From Chloroflexota bacterium (GTDB taxonomy: Bacteria > Chloroflexota > Anaerolineae > Anaerolineales > UBA4823): a stretch of DNA of 64,000 nucleotides. The notes beneath the pieces were generated by a model. It saw only the letters and a program-made list of their open reading frames with translations, was not told the DNA's origin and ran no database searches. Position numbers and translations under genes: made by a program. Positions 17,170-25,711 of the stretch are shown one piece after another. Location: positions 1,156,347 through 1,220,346 of the forward strand of contig CP070764.1 in the NCBI GenBank assembly GCA_020349245.1. Direction: 5' to 3'. The number at the start of each line of letters is the position of its first letter. The first letter of the stretch is position 1.

Positions 17170-18975
17170 TCAATAATTTATTACCGGGATGGATTCAAAA
17201 CGGGTAACGTCTACCAACCCTAAATCTGAGATTCGCAGCTCAGGGATCACCACCAAGGCCAATAAGCTGAGCTGCATATTTGGATTGTTCAGCTGGCAAC
17301 CGCAGGTTCGGAAACCAGCAAGAACAGAAGCTGCCTGCTCAGCCACAGATTCCGCCCGCTCGTCTGACATCAACCCTGCGATCGGCAGGGCAACTTGACC
17401 TATCACCTGCCCCTCCTTGACCACCACCTGTCCGCCACCCAAATCCGCTAAAACTTCGGCAGCTTTCACCATATTAGCTTCATCGGTGCCAACCAAGAGC
17501 ATGTGATGGCTGTCATGAGCAACGGTGGTTCCTACCGCACACGGGACTGTAAAACCGAAACCCTTCACCAGCGCCACCTGGATATCACCGCTTCCTTTAT
17601 GGCGTTCTAGCAAAGCAACCTTGGCAATATCTTGAGAAATATCAGCAACGATTTCACCATCCTGCATGGGGAGTTGAATCTCCAGGTGGCGGGTTGTCGC
17701 CTGATTTTCAATCACCCCGATCACGTTAGCTGCAACCATCCCAGGATAATCTCCTTCTCGGCCAGGGGTGACCAGGCGGAAATCATCCGCGGTCGGTATA
17801 CGTCCTAGATGCACGGAAGATTTGACCCACTCTGGATAATCATATGACGGGAGGTCAATGGTCACCTTTCCATTTTCAGCAATCACCTGACCTTTCGATA
17901 ATACCTTGCTGATCTCCATCTGGGCCAGATCATCAACCAGCAAGATGTCTGCATACCTGCCTGGTGCGATCATCCCGAAATCCCGCGCCACTCCAAAATG
18001 CTCGGCTGTATTTATGGTTGCCATCTGGATCGCAGTCAGGGGAGGAATCCCCTGCTGGATAGCCTGCTTGACAACCCGGTTCATATGGCCCTCTCTGATG
18101 AGAGTCTCAGCGTGAGAATCGTCCGTGCATAACAGGAAATGCCGGGGGTCGAGTCCCATCTCTGTGATCGCCTTTGCTTGGAGATCGACGTCTTTCCAGG
18201 CAGAACCATCCCGCAAGATGACCTTCATCCCCTGCCTCACCCGGGACAAGGCATCTTCCATTCTGGTCCCTTCGTGGTCATCCTCAGGACCTCCTGCAGC
18301 ATAGGCGTGGAAGGTGAGACCCAGGTCTGGAGAAGCATAATGACCACCAATGACTTTCCCTGCTTCCCGGGTAGCTGCCATCTCAGCGTGCATTTTTTCA
18401 TCGTTCATGAAGACACCGGGGAAATTCATCATTTCGCCCAGCCCGATAATCCCCTCCCAGCTCATGGCCTCCACAACGTCCTCAGGCTCAATACTCGCTC
18501 CGGGTGTCTCCAAACCTGGAGCAGAGGGCACGCAAGACGGCACCTGCACCCATACGTGGATCGGTTGAACCGCAGCCTCTTCAACCATCAACCGCACACC
18601 GCGTATCCCGAAAACATTGGCTATCTCGTGGGGGTCGATAAACATCCCTGTCGTTCCGCTTGGGATTACCGCACGCACAAATTCGGTAACGGTTACCATC
18701 CCGGATTCAACGTGCATATGAGCATCCAGGAGACCTGGCACCAGGTACTTCCCTTCTGCCTCAAGTATCTGGGTAGCCTCTCCGACGGTGTGGCTGGCAT
18801 CTGGACCAACGAATGCAATCCGTCCGGATTTTACTGCAATGTCTGTCGCGGGGATGATCTCCCCGGATTGGACACAGACCCAGCGTCCATTCCGGATGAC
18901 CAGATCGGCTGGTACACGTCCCATGGAAACATCTACCAGGGTGCGGGTACGCTGACTGATTGCTTCTTTTAACAT
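17170..18975 (-). CDS. ade: Adenine deaminase
   Basis: A 601-residue amidohydrolase that converts adenine to hypoxanthine and ammonia. LVPGLLDAHMHVESGM places the metal-binding HxH at H86 and H88. PSGTTGMFIDPHEIANVFG, LCTDDSHAETLIREGHMNRVV and GFGFTVPCAVGTTVAHDSHH are diagnostic of the Ade family and separate it from adenosine or guanine deaminases. The length is normal. It lies 26 bases upstream of the GntR regulator gene and 34 bases after the amidohydrolase gene that heads the operon. Together with the importers this makes a purine-salvage or purine-catabolic entry step. Confidence 0.93.
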   Translation of the reverse strand: MLKEAISQRTRTLVDVSMGRVPADLVIRNGRWVCVQSGEIIPATDIAVKSGRIAFVGPDASHTVGEATQILEAEGKYLVPGLLDAHMHVESGMVTVTEFVRAVIPSGTTGMFIDPHEIANVFGIRGVRLMVEEAAVQPIHVWVQVPSCVPSAPGLETPGASIEPEDVVEAMSWEGIIGLGEMMNFPGVFMNDEKMHAEMAATREAGKVIGGHYASPDLGLTFHAYAAGGPEDDHEGTRMEDALSRVRQGMKVILRDGSAWKDVDLQAKAITEMGLDPRHFLLCTDDSHAETLIREGHMNRVVKQAIQQGIPPLTAIQMATINTAEHFGVARDFGMIAPGRYADILLVDDLAQMEISKVLSKGQVIAENGKVTIDLPSYDYPEWVKSSVHLGRIPTADDFRLVTPGREGDYPGMVAANVIGVIENQATTRHLEIQLPMQDGEIVADISQDIAKVALLERHKGSGDIQVALVKGFGFTVPCAVGTTVAHDSHHMLLVGTDEANMVKAAEVLADLGGGQVVVKEGQVIGQVALPIAGLMSDERAESVAEQAASVLAGFRTCGCQLNNPNMQLSLLALVVIPELRISDLGLVDVTRFESIPVINY

Positions 18976-19009
18976 CGGGCACTCAACTTTTTATGCAGGT
19001 CCACTAAGG

Positions 19010-20395
19010 CTAACCCTGCAGCAGTTTAGCTGCTATTCGATTGTGATCTTCAACGAGGCGTGGTAAGTCAAGCGTGGTCAATTGCCCCTCCTTCACGACG
19101 AACTCACCACCCACAACCGTGTAATCCACATGCCGTGGGCTACAAAACACGACCGCTGCCACCGGATCGTGCAGAGCTCCGGCATAATCAAGGTTATTCA
19201 AATTTATCGCACAGAAATCTGCGCACATTCCTGGTTCAAGAGAGCCAATATCTTCCCGGCCAAGAACTGCTGCGCCGCCGCGGGTGGCGAGATCGAGTGC
19301 ATCCCTGGCGGTCATCAAGGCCGGGGTTGACTCACTGGAGAGAGAGGCACCTCCCAGGGATGAACCCAAGCGGGAGATCAGCATCGCTTGTCGGGCTTCA
19401 CCCAGCAGATGTGAGCTGTCATTGCTGGCTGAACCGTCAACGCCAAGGCCAACCCGCACACCGCAAGCCAGCATGTCCATAATGGGCGCAATTCCTGATG
19501 CCAGGCGCATATTCGATGAAGGGCAATGAGCAACTCCGCAGCCTGCCATGCCATACAGGTCAAGCTCAGCATGGTTTACATGCACAGAGTGAGCGTACCA
19601 GACATCGCTCCCGGTCCAGTTGAGTACATCCATGTATTCGACTGGGCGAAAACCGAACTGTTCAATGCAGAATACTTCTTCATCCTGGGTTTCGGCGAGA
19701 TGGGTGTGCAGGCAAACTCCATATTCGCGCGCTAGAGAAGCGCTTTCCCGCATCAGATCAGGGGTAACGCTGAAGGGTGAGCAGGGTGCCAGTACGATCT
19801 GGAGAAATGAACCCCAATTGGGATCGTGGTATTCCTCGATCAACCGTTGGGAATCGTTGAGAATATCCGTTTCATTCTCCACAACATTGTCCGGAGGTAA
19901 TCCACCTTTGCTCTCTCCAAGGCTCATCGAGCCCCGCGAGGCATGGAGCCTCAGGCCGACCTCTCCAGCTGCTTCAATTTCATCGTCCAGACTGGAGCCG
20001 TTGGGAAAGAGATAGAGATGGTCCGAGGCGGTTGTGCAACCGGAAAGAGCCAGCTCAGCTAATGCGGTTTTTGTGGAGATCCGCACCCCTTCCGGTGTGA
20101 TTCTCCCCCAAATCGGGTATAGGGTTTTCAACCAGTTGAAGAGGTTTGCATCCTGTGCAGCAGGGACTGCCCGGGTTAAGGTCTGGTAGAAATGGTGGTG
20201 AGTATTGATCAGGCCGGGAAGCAAGATATGATCCTGCAAATCGAGGATTTCATCGGCGCTGCTCGGTAGCTGACTGGTTTCCCCCACCTGCACAATTCTT
20301 CCATCCTGAATAAAAAGACCACCGCCGCTGATCTCGCGCCGCTGGTCATCCATGGTTACTAAGACGGTGCAGTTCTTGACAAGAAGAGTAGGCAT
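19010..20395 (-). CDS. 8-oxoguanine deaminase-like amidohydrolase (AtzB/SsnA-related)
   Basis: A 461-residue cytosolic metal-dependent deaminase, first gene of the operon. PGLINTHHHFYQTLTR (about 60-75) supplies the metal-binding histidines, HTHLAETQDEEVF and YAHSVHVNHAEL the substrate and metal ligands, and GLGVDGSASND the catalytic Asp. The NTHHHFYQTLTR motif is characteristic of 8-oxoguanine deaminases, which turn 8-oxoguanine into urate; related proteins include SsnA of E. coli purine clusters and hydroxyatrazine hydrolase. Guanine or another aminopurine is a possible alternative substrate. The ATG at 20395 has an AGGAAGA site six bases upstream; a TTG further upstream would lie between the operators and is rejected. 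Confidence 0.85.
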   Translation of the reverse strand: MPTLLVKNCTVLVTMDDQRREISGGGLFIQDGRIVQVGETSQLPSSADEILDLQDHILLPGLINTHHHFYQTLTRAVPAAQDANLFNWLKTLYPIWGRITPEGVRISTKTALAELALSGCTTASDHLYLFPNGSSLDDEIEAAGEVGLRLHASRGSMSLGESKGGLPPDNVVENETDILNDSQRLIEEYHDPNWGSFLQIVLAPCSPFSVTPDLMRESASLAREYGVCLHTHLAETQDEEVFCIEQFGFRPVEYMDVLNWTGSDVWYAHSVHVNHAELDLYGMAGCGVAHCPSSNMRLASGIAPIMDMLACGVRVGLGVDGSASNDSSHLLGEARQAMLISRLGSSLGGASLSSESTPALMTARDALDLATRGGAAVLGREDIGSLEPGMCADFCAINLNNLDYAGALHDPVAAVVFCSPRHVDYTVVGGEFVVKEGQLTTLDLPRLVEDHNRIAAKLLQG

Positions 20396-20438
20396 GAGAG
20401 TCTTCCTGATAGGTATACCCTGTATAGAACGAAACCGA

Positions 20439-20449
20439 TTGTCAGACAA
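20439..20449. promoter_or_regulatory. GntR-type operator box 1
   Basis: Perfect palindrome TTGTC-A-GACAA lying just downstream of the predicted -10 element, at about +5 to +15. Its centre is 44 bases from box 2, close to four helical turns. Binding here would block transcription initiation. The regulator is probably the GntR/UTRA protein encoded at 16407-17144. Confidence 0.75.
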
Positions 20450-20453
20450 ACCT

Positions 20454-20482
20454 AGTTTAACAAACAACCCGGCTCTTGTCAA
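20454..20482 (-). promoter_or_regulatory. Sigma-70-type promoter of the purine operon
   Basis: On the minus strand TTGACA (20477-20482, six of six) is followed by 17 bases and TAAACT (20454-20459, four of six). The promoter is bracketed by the two operator boxes and lies about 60 bases upstream of the amidohydrolase start codon. Confidence 0.7.
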
Positions 20483-20493
20483 TTGTCTGACAA
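20483..20493. promoter_or_regulatory. GntR-type operator box 2
   Basis: Perfect palindrome TTGTC-T-GACAA directly abutting the -35 hexamer on its upstream side. It differs from box 1 only at the central base. A dimer at each box could bend or loop the promoter DNA. Confidence 0.72.
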
Positions 20494-20546
20494 CTAGACC
20501 GGGATTGTGTCACCGCACAATGGTAATTTACCCTGCCGGTTCTCCA

Positions 20547-20579
20547 TTCAAACCACGATCGATCACGATCGAGTTTGAA
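20547..20579. repeat. Inverted repeat in the divergent intergenic region
   Basis: The arms TTCAAAC and GTTTGAA enclose two copies of CGATCG separated by four bases. It lies between the minus-strand purine operon promoter and the plus-strand protease gene. It could be an operator for either side; no T-run follows, so it is not a usual terminator. Confidence 0.4.
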
Positions 20580-20651
20580 TAATTCCCTCGCAATTGATCC
20601 CGATTCTAATTTCCTATTAACGATGCAAACTGAAATAATCCAATATGATTG

Positions 20652-20657
20652 TATAAT
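20652..20657 (+). promoter_or_regulatory. Possible -10 element for the protease gene
   Basis: A perfect TATAAT hexamer 95 bases upstream of the protease start. No convincing -35 hexamer lies 16-18 bases before it, so this is tentative. Confidence 0.3.
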
Positions 20658-20751
20658 TTACACTGCCATTGATATTTGGGTTGTTGGATTACCATTCAAT
20701 GAATTTCAAATGTTCCCCTCCAGGGAAAGAGAAAAGCGCTAAGGAGACCAG

Positions 20752-21885
20752 ATGGAAAGCAAACCGACCCGCGTTTTAATCCTGATGCTTGGCTTATTCC
20801 TGATCACGGCAATCGTTTTCGGGTTAAGCGGTGAACGAGGTGCTGCGGCACCAGGCAGCCTGGAAATAGCAGCGCAAACAGACACGAATCGCCGGAATAT
20901 CTCCTTCCGCATCCCGGAAACGCTTTCAGACCAGGCCAGCACGTTCTGGACAGAAGAGCAGATGCTCTCCGCCCAACCCTACCCCCTGCTAGCGATCAAT
21001 GAACCCCCAAGGATCAGCCTGGAATCTCCGCAACCTGACGGACTACCGGGAGTCATCCCCGGCTTCCCACCCGAGGCAGCCCAGCTGCTTTCCGCAGATT
21101 CGGAAACGCAGCTGGCTTTTTCTGAGGCGGCTGCATTGGGCTACGACTACCCACCGCCCTACGCCCGCTACCAGAATTTTGATTCCTACAAGGTTTATCC
21201 TTATTCCACGGTGGGAGTCTTGTTTTTCAATCGGGGAGGAAAATCTTTCAGCTGCACAGCTGCCTCGATCGGCAACAGCGCCATCTGGACCGCCGGTCAC
21301 TGCATCCACGAGGGGGATGGCCAGCTGGATTCGCAGGGAAACGTCATCGATTGGGGCACCTGGTCGACAGATGTACTGTTCGTCCCTGCCCGCCGCAACA
21401 GCAGCACTCCCTACGGCGTTTGGACAGCTAACGAACTATGGATCACGCCAGAATGGTTCGACGGGGGAGACCTGCGCTACGATATGGCCGGGGTGGTGCT
21501 CAATCAGAACGGCGGCACTATCAGCCAGGTCGTGGGCACGTTAGGCTTTAGCTACAACAGGGGTGGCAGCCTGCACTGGATGAACATCGCCTACCCGGCC
21601 GACCCGCCCTTCAACGGTTTGACCCAGCAAATCTGCGCCGGTTCCTTCGCCTACCGGGACACCTATCCACCCAGCCCATACCCAGTGGCGATGGGCTGCG
21701 ACATGACTGGTGGTTCGAGCGGTGGACCCTGGATTTTAAATTTTGGCGGCTCAACCCCTTCACAAAATTATCTCAACGGGAACAATTCCTACCGCTATCC
21801 CAGCCATCCTGAAGAAATCTACTCGCCCTACTTTGACTCTGATGCCAAGTCATTGTGGGACGATCTTGTAGGAATTATCAATTAA
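20752..21885 (+). CDS. Secreted trypsin-fold (S1) serine protease, copy 1
   Basis: A 377-residue exported protease. An N-terminal hydrophobic segment (about 8-25) is a signal peptide or anchor, and roughly 110 residues of proline-rich propeptide-like sequence follow. The catalytic triad can be placed at His183 (WTAGHC), Asp244 (DLRYDMAGV) and Ser323 (GGSSGGPW). The layout resembles glutamyl-endopeptidase or V8-like S1 proteases more than trypsin. AAGGAGA lies six bases before the ATG. A diverged copy follows directly, so the pair arose by tandem duplication. Likely role: extracellular protein digestion supplying amino acids; the actual cleavage specificity is not evident. Confidence 0.88.
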   Translation: MESKPTRVLILMLGLFLITAIVFGLSGERGAAAPGSLEIAAQTDTNRRNISFRIPETLSDQASTFWTEEQMLSAQPYPLLAINEPPRISLESPQPDGLPGVIPGFPPEAAQLLSADSETQLAFSEAAALGYDYPPPYARYQNFDSYKVYPYSTVGVLFFNRGGKSFSCTAASIGNSAIWTAGHCIHEGDGQLDSQGNVIDWGTWSTDVLFVPARRNSSTPYGVWTANELWITPEWFDGGDLRYDMAGVVLNQNGGTISQVVGTLGFSYNRGGSLHWMNIAYPADPPFNGLTQQICAGSFAYRDTYPPSPYPVAMGCDMTGGSSGGPWILNFGGSTPSQNYLNGNNSYRYPSHPEEIYSPYFDSDAKSLWDDLVGIIN

Positions 21886-21954
21886 ATCGTTTGAATATAT
21901 GTTCATGAAAATGACCTCATACATAATCCGCCATCGAATATCTTGGAGGCAGGC

Positions 21955-23127
21955 ATGAAAGATTTCCAAACACGTTTCACTTCAAATATTTTCGCATCTG
22001 TCCTGCTCGCTCTCCTTTTATTCACGTTGGTCGCTGTGCCAGGCGTGGCGGTTGCTACTGGCAACACTGCCCTTATGCTGCAGCTCATCCGCAGCGAGGA
22101 TACCCCCCCCGGGGTGATCTCCGCCCGCCAGAGCGGCGTGGAATTGACCTCCGCCCAGCAGCCCTGGACCTCAACCAGGATGATGGCTGCCAAGCCCTAT
22201 CCCTTACCAGAATTCAGTGCACCGCTGACAGTCTTAAGCGATGATCCCTTGCCCTCCGCAGATCCGGTCTATATCCCCAGCGCGCCCCCTGACAGCAGTT
22301 CTCCAGCTTTTCCTGCTGATGATCTGGTTGAGGGTTTTTCCCGTACTTCTCTGCTGGGATACGATTATCCAGCTCCGTTCACACGCTTTCAAAACTTCGA
22401 TGATTACACTGTCTTCCCATATTCAACGGTCGGGGTTTTGTTCTTCAGGCAAAATGGCGGTGATTACCGCTGTTCTGCAGCCTCTATCGGCAGCAATGCG
22501 GTCTGGACCGCCGGGCACTGCCTCCACGATGGTTCTGGAAACGCGAGTGGCTGGTCTGAAAACGTAGTCTTCGTCCCAGCATATAAGAACGGCAATGCCC
22601 CATTCGGCTCCTGGTCTTTTTACGACCTGGTCACCCGGGTAGCCTGGTTTTCGGGGGGTGATCTTCGCTTTGATATGGGTGGGGTGATCCTCGAACCCAA
22701 CGCATCCAATCAAACCCTTGAAGAAGTGGTCGGCAACCTTGGCTTCGCCTACAATCTCAGTCCTGAACAGCATTGGTTCAATTTTGGCTACCCATCTGCT
22801 GCTCCCTTCGATGGCTTTACGATGCAGATTTGTGCTGGTTCGTTCGCCAGGAATGATCCAAATTTCAGCTTTCCCGCTCCCATGGCCATGGGCTGCGATA
22901 TGACTGGTGGGGCAAGCGGTGGACCCTGGATAATCAACTTCAGCGGGACTCCTGGCAATTCGAATTATCTTAACGGCAACAACAGCTACCGTTATAAGGA
23001 CGATTTACTGGAAATCTATTCTCCATATCTTGGGGACGTCGCCAAAGATTTACTCGATTTCATCTCGGATAGCACGCCATACCGCACGATATCGATCCAC
23101 CTGCCGATCGTTGCTGCAGATCGATAG
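21955..23127 (+). CDS. Secreted trypsin-fold (S1) serine protease, copy 2
   Basis: A 390-residue paralogue of the preceding protein with the same plan: a signal segment (about 10-32), a proline-rich pro-region, and a protease domain with His188 (WTAGHC), Asp240 (DLRFDMGG) and Ser321 (GGASGGPW). Shared blocks such as YDYPAPFTRFQNFDDY and NYLNGNNSYR show recent common origin. The ATG at 21955 is preferred because GGAGG lies five bases upstream; an earlier TTG overlaps that site. A 57-base gap separates the copies and no terminator is seen between them, so cotranscription is likely. The linkers differ most between the copies, which may reflect distinct activation or surface placement. Confidence 0.87.
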   Translation: MKDFQTRFTSNIFASVLLALLLFTLVAVPGVAVATGNTALMLQLIRSEDTPPGVISARQSGVELTSAQQPWTSTRMMAAKPYPLPEFSAPLTVLSDDPLPSADPVYIPSAPPDSSSPAFPADDLVEGFSRTSLLGYDYPAPFTRFQNFDDYTVFPYSTVGVLFFRQNGGDYRCSAASIGSNAVWTAGHCLHDGSGNASGWSENVVFVPAYKNGNAPFGSWSFYDLVTRVAWFSGGDLRFDMGGVILEPNASNQTLEEVVGNLGFAYNLSPEQHWFNFGYPSAAPFDGFTMQICAGSFARNDPNFSFPAPMAMGCDMTGGASGGPWIINFSGTPGNSNYLNGNNSYRYKDDLLEIYSPYLGDVAKDLLDFISDSTPYRTISIHLPIVAADR

Positions 23128-23274
23128 CACCGGGCCTGTGCTTCCCAGCTATACACGAACAGAGGGCTTGAATTTGGGCTGAGGAACTTTATCGCTAAAA
23201 TCTGCGTCTGACTCTATAGAAGATGTAAAATTGTATTGAGAAATTTTCTCATTCACTCGGAGGTGGATTAAACG

Positions 23275-24036
23275 ATGACCCGAAAGATGATCATGTTCAT
23301 CGTCCTGGGGGTTTTCCTCCTGACCACTGCCTGTGTTCAACAAGGTAATATTCCCCCGATGCAAAATGCAGACCCTGAGGATGGTGATTCAGGAAAGGCT
23401 GAAATAGAACAACTCCACGAAGGTATTGGTCCCCTGGAGATAACGCCTGATCCTTCGAGAACCAGCCTGGAGACTCCCATGATTTCTGGCCAGGAAGGTG
23501 GCAATATCAGCTCCTCTGGAAAACGATCTAGCGCTGGAGAACCAGGCAATAGCCCCGGCCAAATTGGCTCCGTTGGCCCTGAGGGCATGACCCCTGAAGA
23601 AGCTCAGGATCAGCCGCAAACCTGGCTTACCTACCTGGATGAAGGGTTCAATTTTTCTATAAATTATCCGGATAGTTATACCATTCTGCCGGAACCTGAA
23701 CCGTTCGAAAGCATTGATCCCGGTTTGTTGCAGCGGGTTCGATTTCTGGATGCACAACTGGCTGCGGGTAATACAGCTGAATATGAACCGCCCAACTTTA
23801 CCATCGAGGTTTTTGCCCAGGACGACATGACTTTAGAAGAATTTGTCAGCCGCGATGAAAAGCGAGGCGATCGAGAAGCTTATGTACTGGGAAACATGGT
23901 GGGAATTCGAGTGATCCTGATGCAGCTGATCGCTCCGAACCAGTTCTATTATTTTGCTCAGGATGGTTATATTTATAAACTCACGCCCCTCGGTCCATAC
24001 GCAGTGGATATGCTGTCCAGCTTCCAAGTCAAATAA
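23275..24036 (+). CDS. Lipoprotein of unknown function
   Basis: A 253-residue protein with a signal peptide ending in the lipobox LTTA-C. A low-complexity polar region rich in Gly, Ser, Pro and Glu (about 25-115) is followed by a compact C-terminal domain (about 118-253), which begins WLTYLDEGFNFSINYPDSY and ends YIYKLTPLGPYAVDMLSSF. This C-terminal pattern is similar to the PsbP/DUF-type domains found in many bacterial lipoproteins, but I do not recognise a specific family. GGAGG lies nine bases before the ATG. A bidirectional terminator separates it from folD, so it is the end of a plus-strand unit. Confidence 0.75.
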   Translation: MTRKMIMFIVLGVFLLTTACVQQGNIPPMQNADPEDGDSGKAEIEQLHEGIGPLEITPDPSRTSLETPMISGQEGGNISSSGKRSSAGEPGNSPGQIGSVGPEGMTPEEAQDQPQTWLTYLDEGFNFSINYPDSYTILPEPEPFESIDPGLLQRVRFLDAQLAAGNTAEYEPPNFTIEVFAQDDMTLEEFVSRDEKRGDREAYVLGNMVGIRVILMQLIAPNQFYYFAQDGYIYKLTPLGPYAVDMLSSFQVK

Positions 24037-24058
24037 CGAACTGCGGGAAGTAAAAAAT

Positions 24059-24087
24059 ATAGGCTGGTGAATGGTTCACCAGCCTAT
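24059..24087. terminator. Bidirectional intrinsic terminator
   Basis: A 13-bp perfect stem (ATAGGCTGGTGAA / TTCACCAGCCTAT) with a 3-base loop, preceded by A-rich and followed by T-rich sequence (TTCTTTT). It lies between the convergent lipoprotein and folD genes and can stop both. Confidence 0.9.
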
Positions 24088-24108
24088 TTCTTTTCACTTC
24101 AGGAAGGA

Positions 24109-24990
24109 TTATTCACCTTGCTGATGTTTCGCTGCCCGCACAGTGTTTGCCAGCAGCATTGCAATCGTCATTGGTCCGACTCCTCCAGGAACTGGTGTGA
24201 TTGCACCAGCAACTTCCTTGACCTCGTCATAACAAACATCACCGACCAGGCGATAACCTTTTTCTATCGTAGGATCCTCAACCCGGTTGATGCCAACGTC
24301 TATGACAACCGCCCCAGGCTTGACCCAATCTCCCCGCACCATCTCCGCTCTCCCAACTGCTGCAACGAGCACATCTGCCTGCCGCACGGTGCCTGGGAGG
24401 TCTTTCGTGCGTGAATGGCAGATCGTTACAGTGGCGTTGCTCTTGACCAGCAGCAGGGCGACCGGCATGCCAACAATATTCGATCGACCAAGGACAACTG
24501 CCTCTGCTCCTTCCAGCTTGATCCCGGTCGTGCCCAGCAGGTACATGATCCCGGACGGCGTGCAGGGAACAAATAAGGACTCGCGCCCCTTCTGTGCCAA
24601 CCGGCCGATATTTACCGGATGGAAGCCATCGACATCTTTCTCCAGGTTGATCGCCTGCAGCACCCGCTCTTCATCCAGGCCATCGGGCAGCGGGAGCTGG
24701 ACCAGGATGCCATTTACCCGCGGATCGGCATTCAATTCCTTTACAAGACCCTCAACTTCACCCTGACTGGCTGTGGCGGGCAATTTATGTCCAAATGATT
24801 CGATCCCTGCCTGTTCGCAAGCCCGAATTTTCGAGCGCACATATACTTGTGATGCCGGGTCTTCCCCCACCAGGACTGTTGCCAGGCCCGGATTCGGTTT
24901 CCCAGCCGCCACCATTTCGGCGACATCTTCAGCGACTTTTTGGCGTACTTGTGCAGCTGTTGCTTTTCCATCGATTATATTTGCTGTCAT
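24109..24990 (-). CDS. folD: Methylenetetrahydrofolate dehydrogenase/cyclohydrolase
   Basis: A 293-residue bifunctional cytosolic enzyme that oxidises 5,10-methylene-THF to methenyl-THF and hydrolyses it to 10-formyl-THF. [14 protein letters not shown] carries the catalytic Tyr/Lys pair, [12 protein letters not shown] and [13 protein letters not shown] line the folate site, and [17 protein letters not shown] binds NAD(P). [16 protein letters not shown] closes the protein as expected. AAGGAGC precedes the ATG by five bases. It is a single gene between two unrelated lipoprotein genes and serves one-carbon metabolism, including purine synthesis. Confidence 0.96.
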   Translation of the reverse strand: MTANIIDGKATAAQVRQKVAEDVAEMVAAGKPNPGLATVLVGEDPASQVYVRSKIRACEQAGIESFGHKLPATASQGEVEGLVKELNADPRVNGILVQLPLPDGLDEERVLQAINLEKDVDGFHPVNIGRLAQKGRESLFVPCTPSGIMYLLGTTGIKLEGAEAVVLGRSNIVGMPVALLLVKSNATVTICHSRTKDLPGTVRQADVLVAAVGRAEMVRGDWVKPGAVVIDVGINRVEDPTIEKGYRLVGDVCYDEVKEVAGAITPVPGGVGPMTIAMLLANTVRAAKHQQGE

Positions 24991-25074
24991 TCTTTGCTCC
25001 TTGTCTGTTTTGATTGCTATCGCTTCGTATCTTCAATTCAGGAGTAGCAGCCTCACCGCCAAAAATTCTTCTGA

Positions 25075-25599
25075 TCACTCCACAATGACCGCGTATTCAA
25101 ATTCGCTGGTCAAATCGAACGGTTCTCCATCAGGATCATCACCGTGAACGATTCGGAAGCCGTACATGTAATTGCCACCCAAGGTTTGCCCCAGGTAGGT
25201 CACCCGGACATTAATTTCATCCTGGGGATCCAGAATGACTTGAGTACCTGCGGGTAGCGCGCCGTTCCCTTCCAAGGTTACTTCCTGGTCACCATGAATA
25301 ATGGTCACCTGCTTCACATCCACGTGCAGGATTTGACCTCCCAGCATCACGTGGAGAGACTGAAGTTCAGTCGCTGAACGCCCCTCATACCGAACCTGGT
25401 AGTTGCCGTCTTTCTCGTTGCGCAGCAAAACGACCAGTTCTTGATCGCCACCCAGCATGGCAAATGGTGTTGGGTTGATAACCGAACAGGATGAAAGGAA
25501 AAATATGGTCAAGAGGAAAACAGCCAAGAATCCCCTTCGCCAAGCAAGGGAATTCAACTTATCGAATGATTTTAAATATTTTGAACTGAATACCATCAA
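25075..25599 (-). CDS. Small lipoprotein of unknown function
   Basis: A protein of about 174 residues with a membrane-export segment (about 25-37) ending in the lipobox LSS-C. The mature part is beta-rich with no recognised motif; the middle has QYLR-like hydrophobic strands such as LQSLHVMLGGQILHVDV, and the C-terminus ends in EFEYAVIVE. It opens with TTG followed directly by ATG, and GGAGG lies nine bases before the TTG, so either may be used. It stands alone between folD and a Ser/Thr kinase gene, both on the same strand. The function is unknown. Confidence 0.65.
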   Translation of the reverse strand: MMVFSSKYLKSFDKLNSLAWRRGFLAVFLLTIFFLSSCSVINPTPFAMLGGDQELVVLLRNEKDGNYQVRYEGRSATELQSLHVMLGGQILHVDVKQVTIIHGDQEVTLEGNGALPAGTQVILDPQDEINVRVTYLGQTLGGNYMYGFRIVHGDDPDGEPFDLTSEFEYAVIVE

Positions 25600-25711
25600 G
25601 AGTTTCTGCCTCCGTTTGAATGGGTTTACAATTTCATTACCAGCAGAGCACTGACTATTAAATTATCCATGAAAGTGATAAATTTTACAAGCAGATCCAG
25701 CGTATCCGCTT

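Noticed and set aside
20396-20482. A TTG start extending the 8-oxoguanine-deaminase-like protein by 29 residues
   Set aside because: It would place operator box 1 and the -10 element within coding sequence and adds residues before the normal family start; the ATG at 20395 has a good ribosome binding site.
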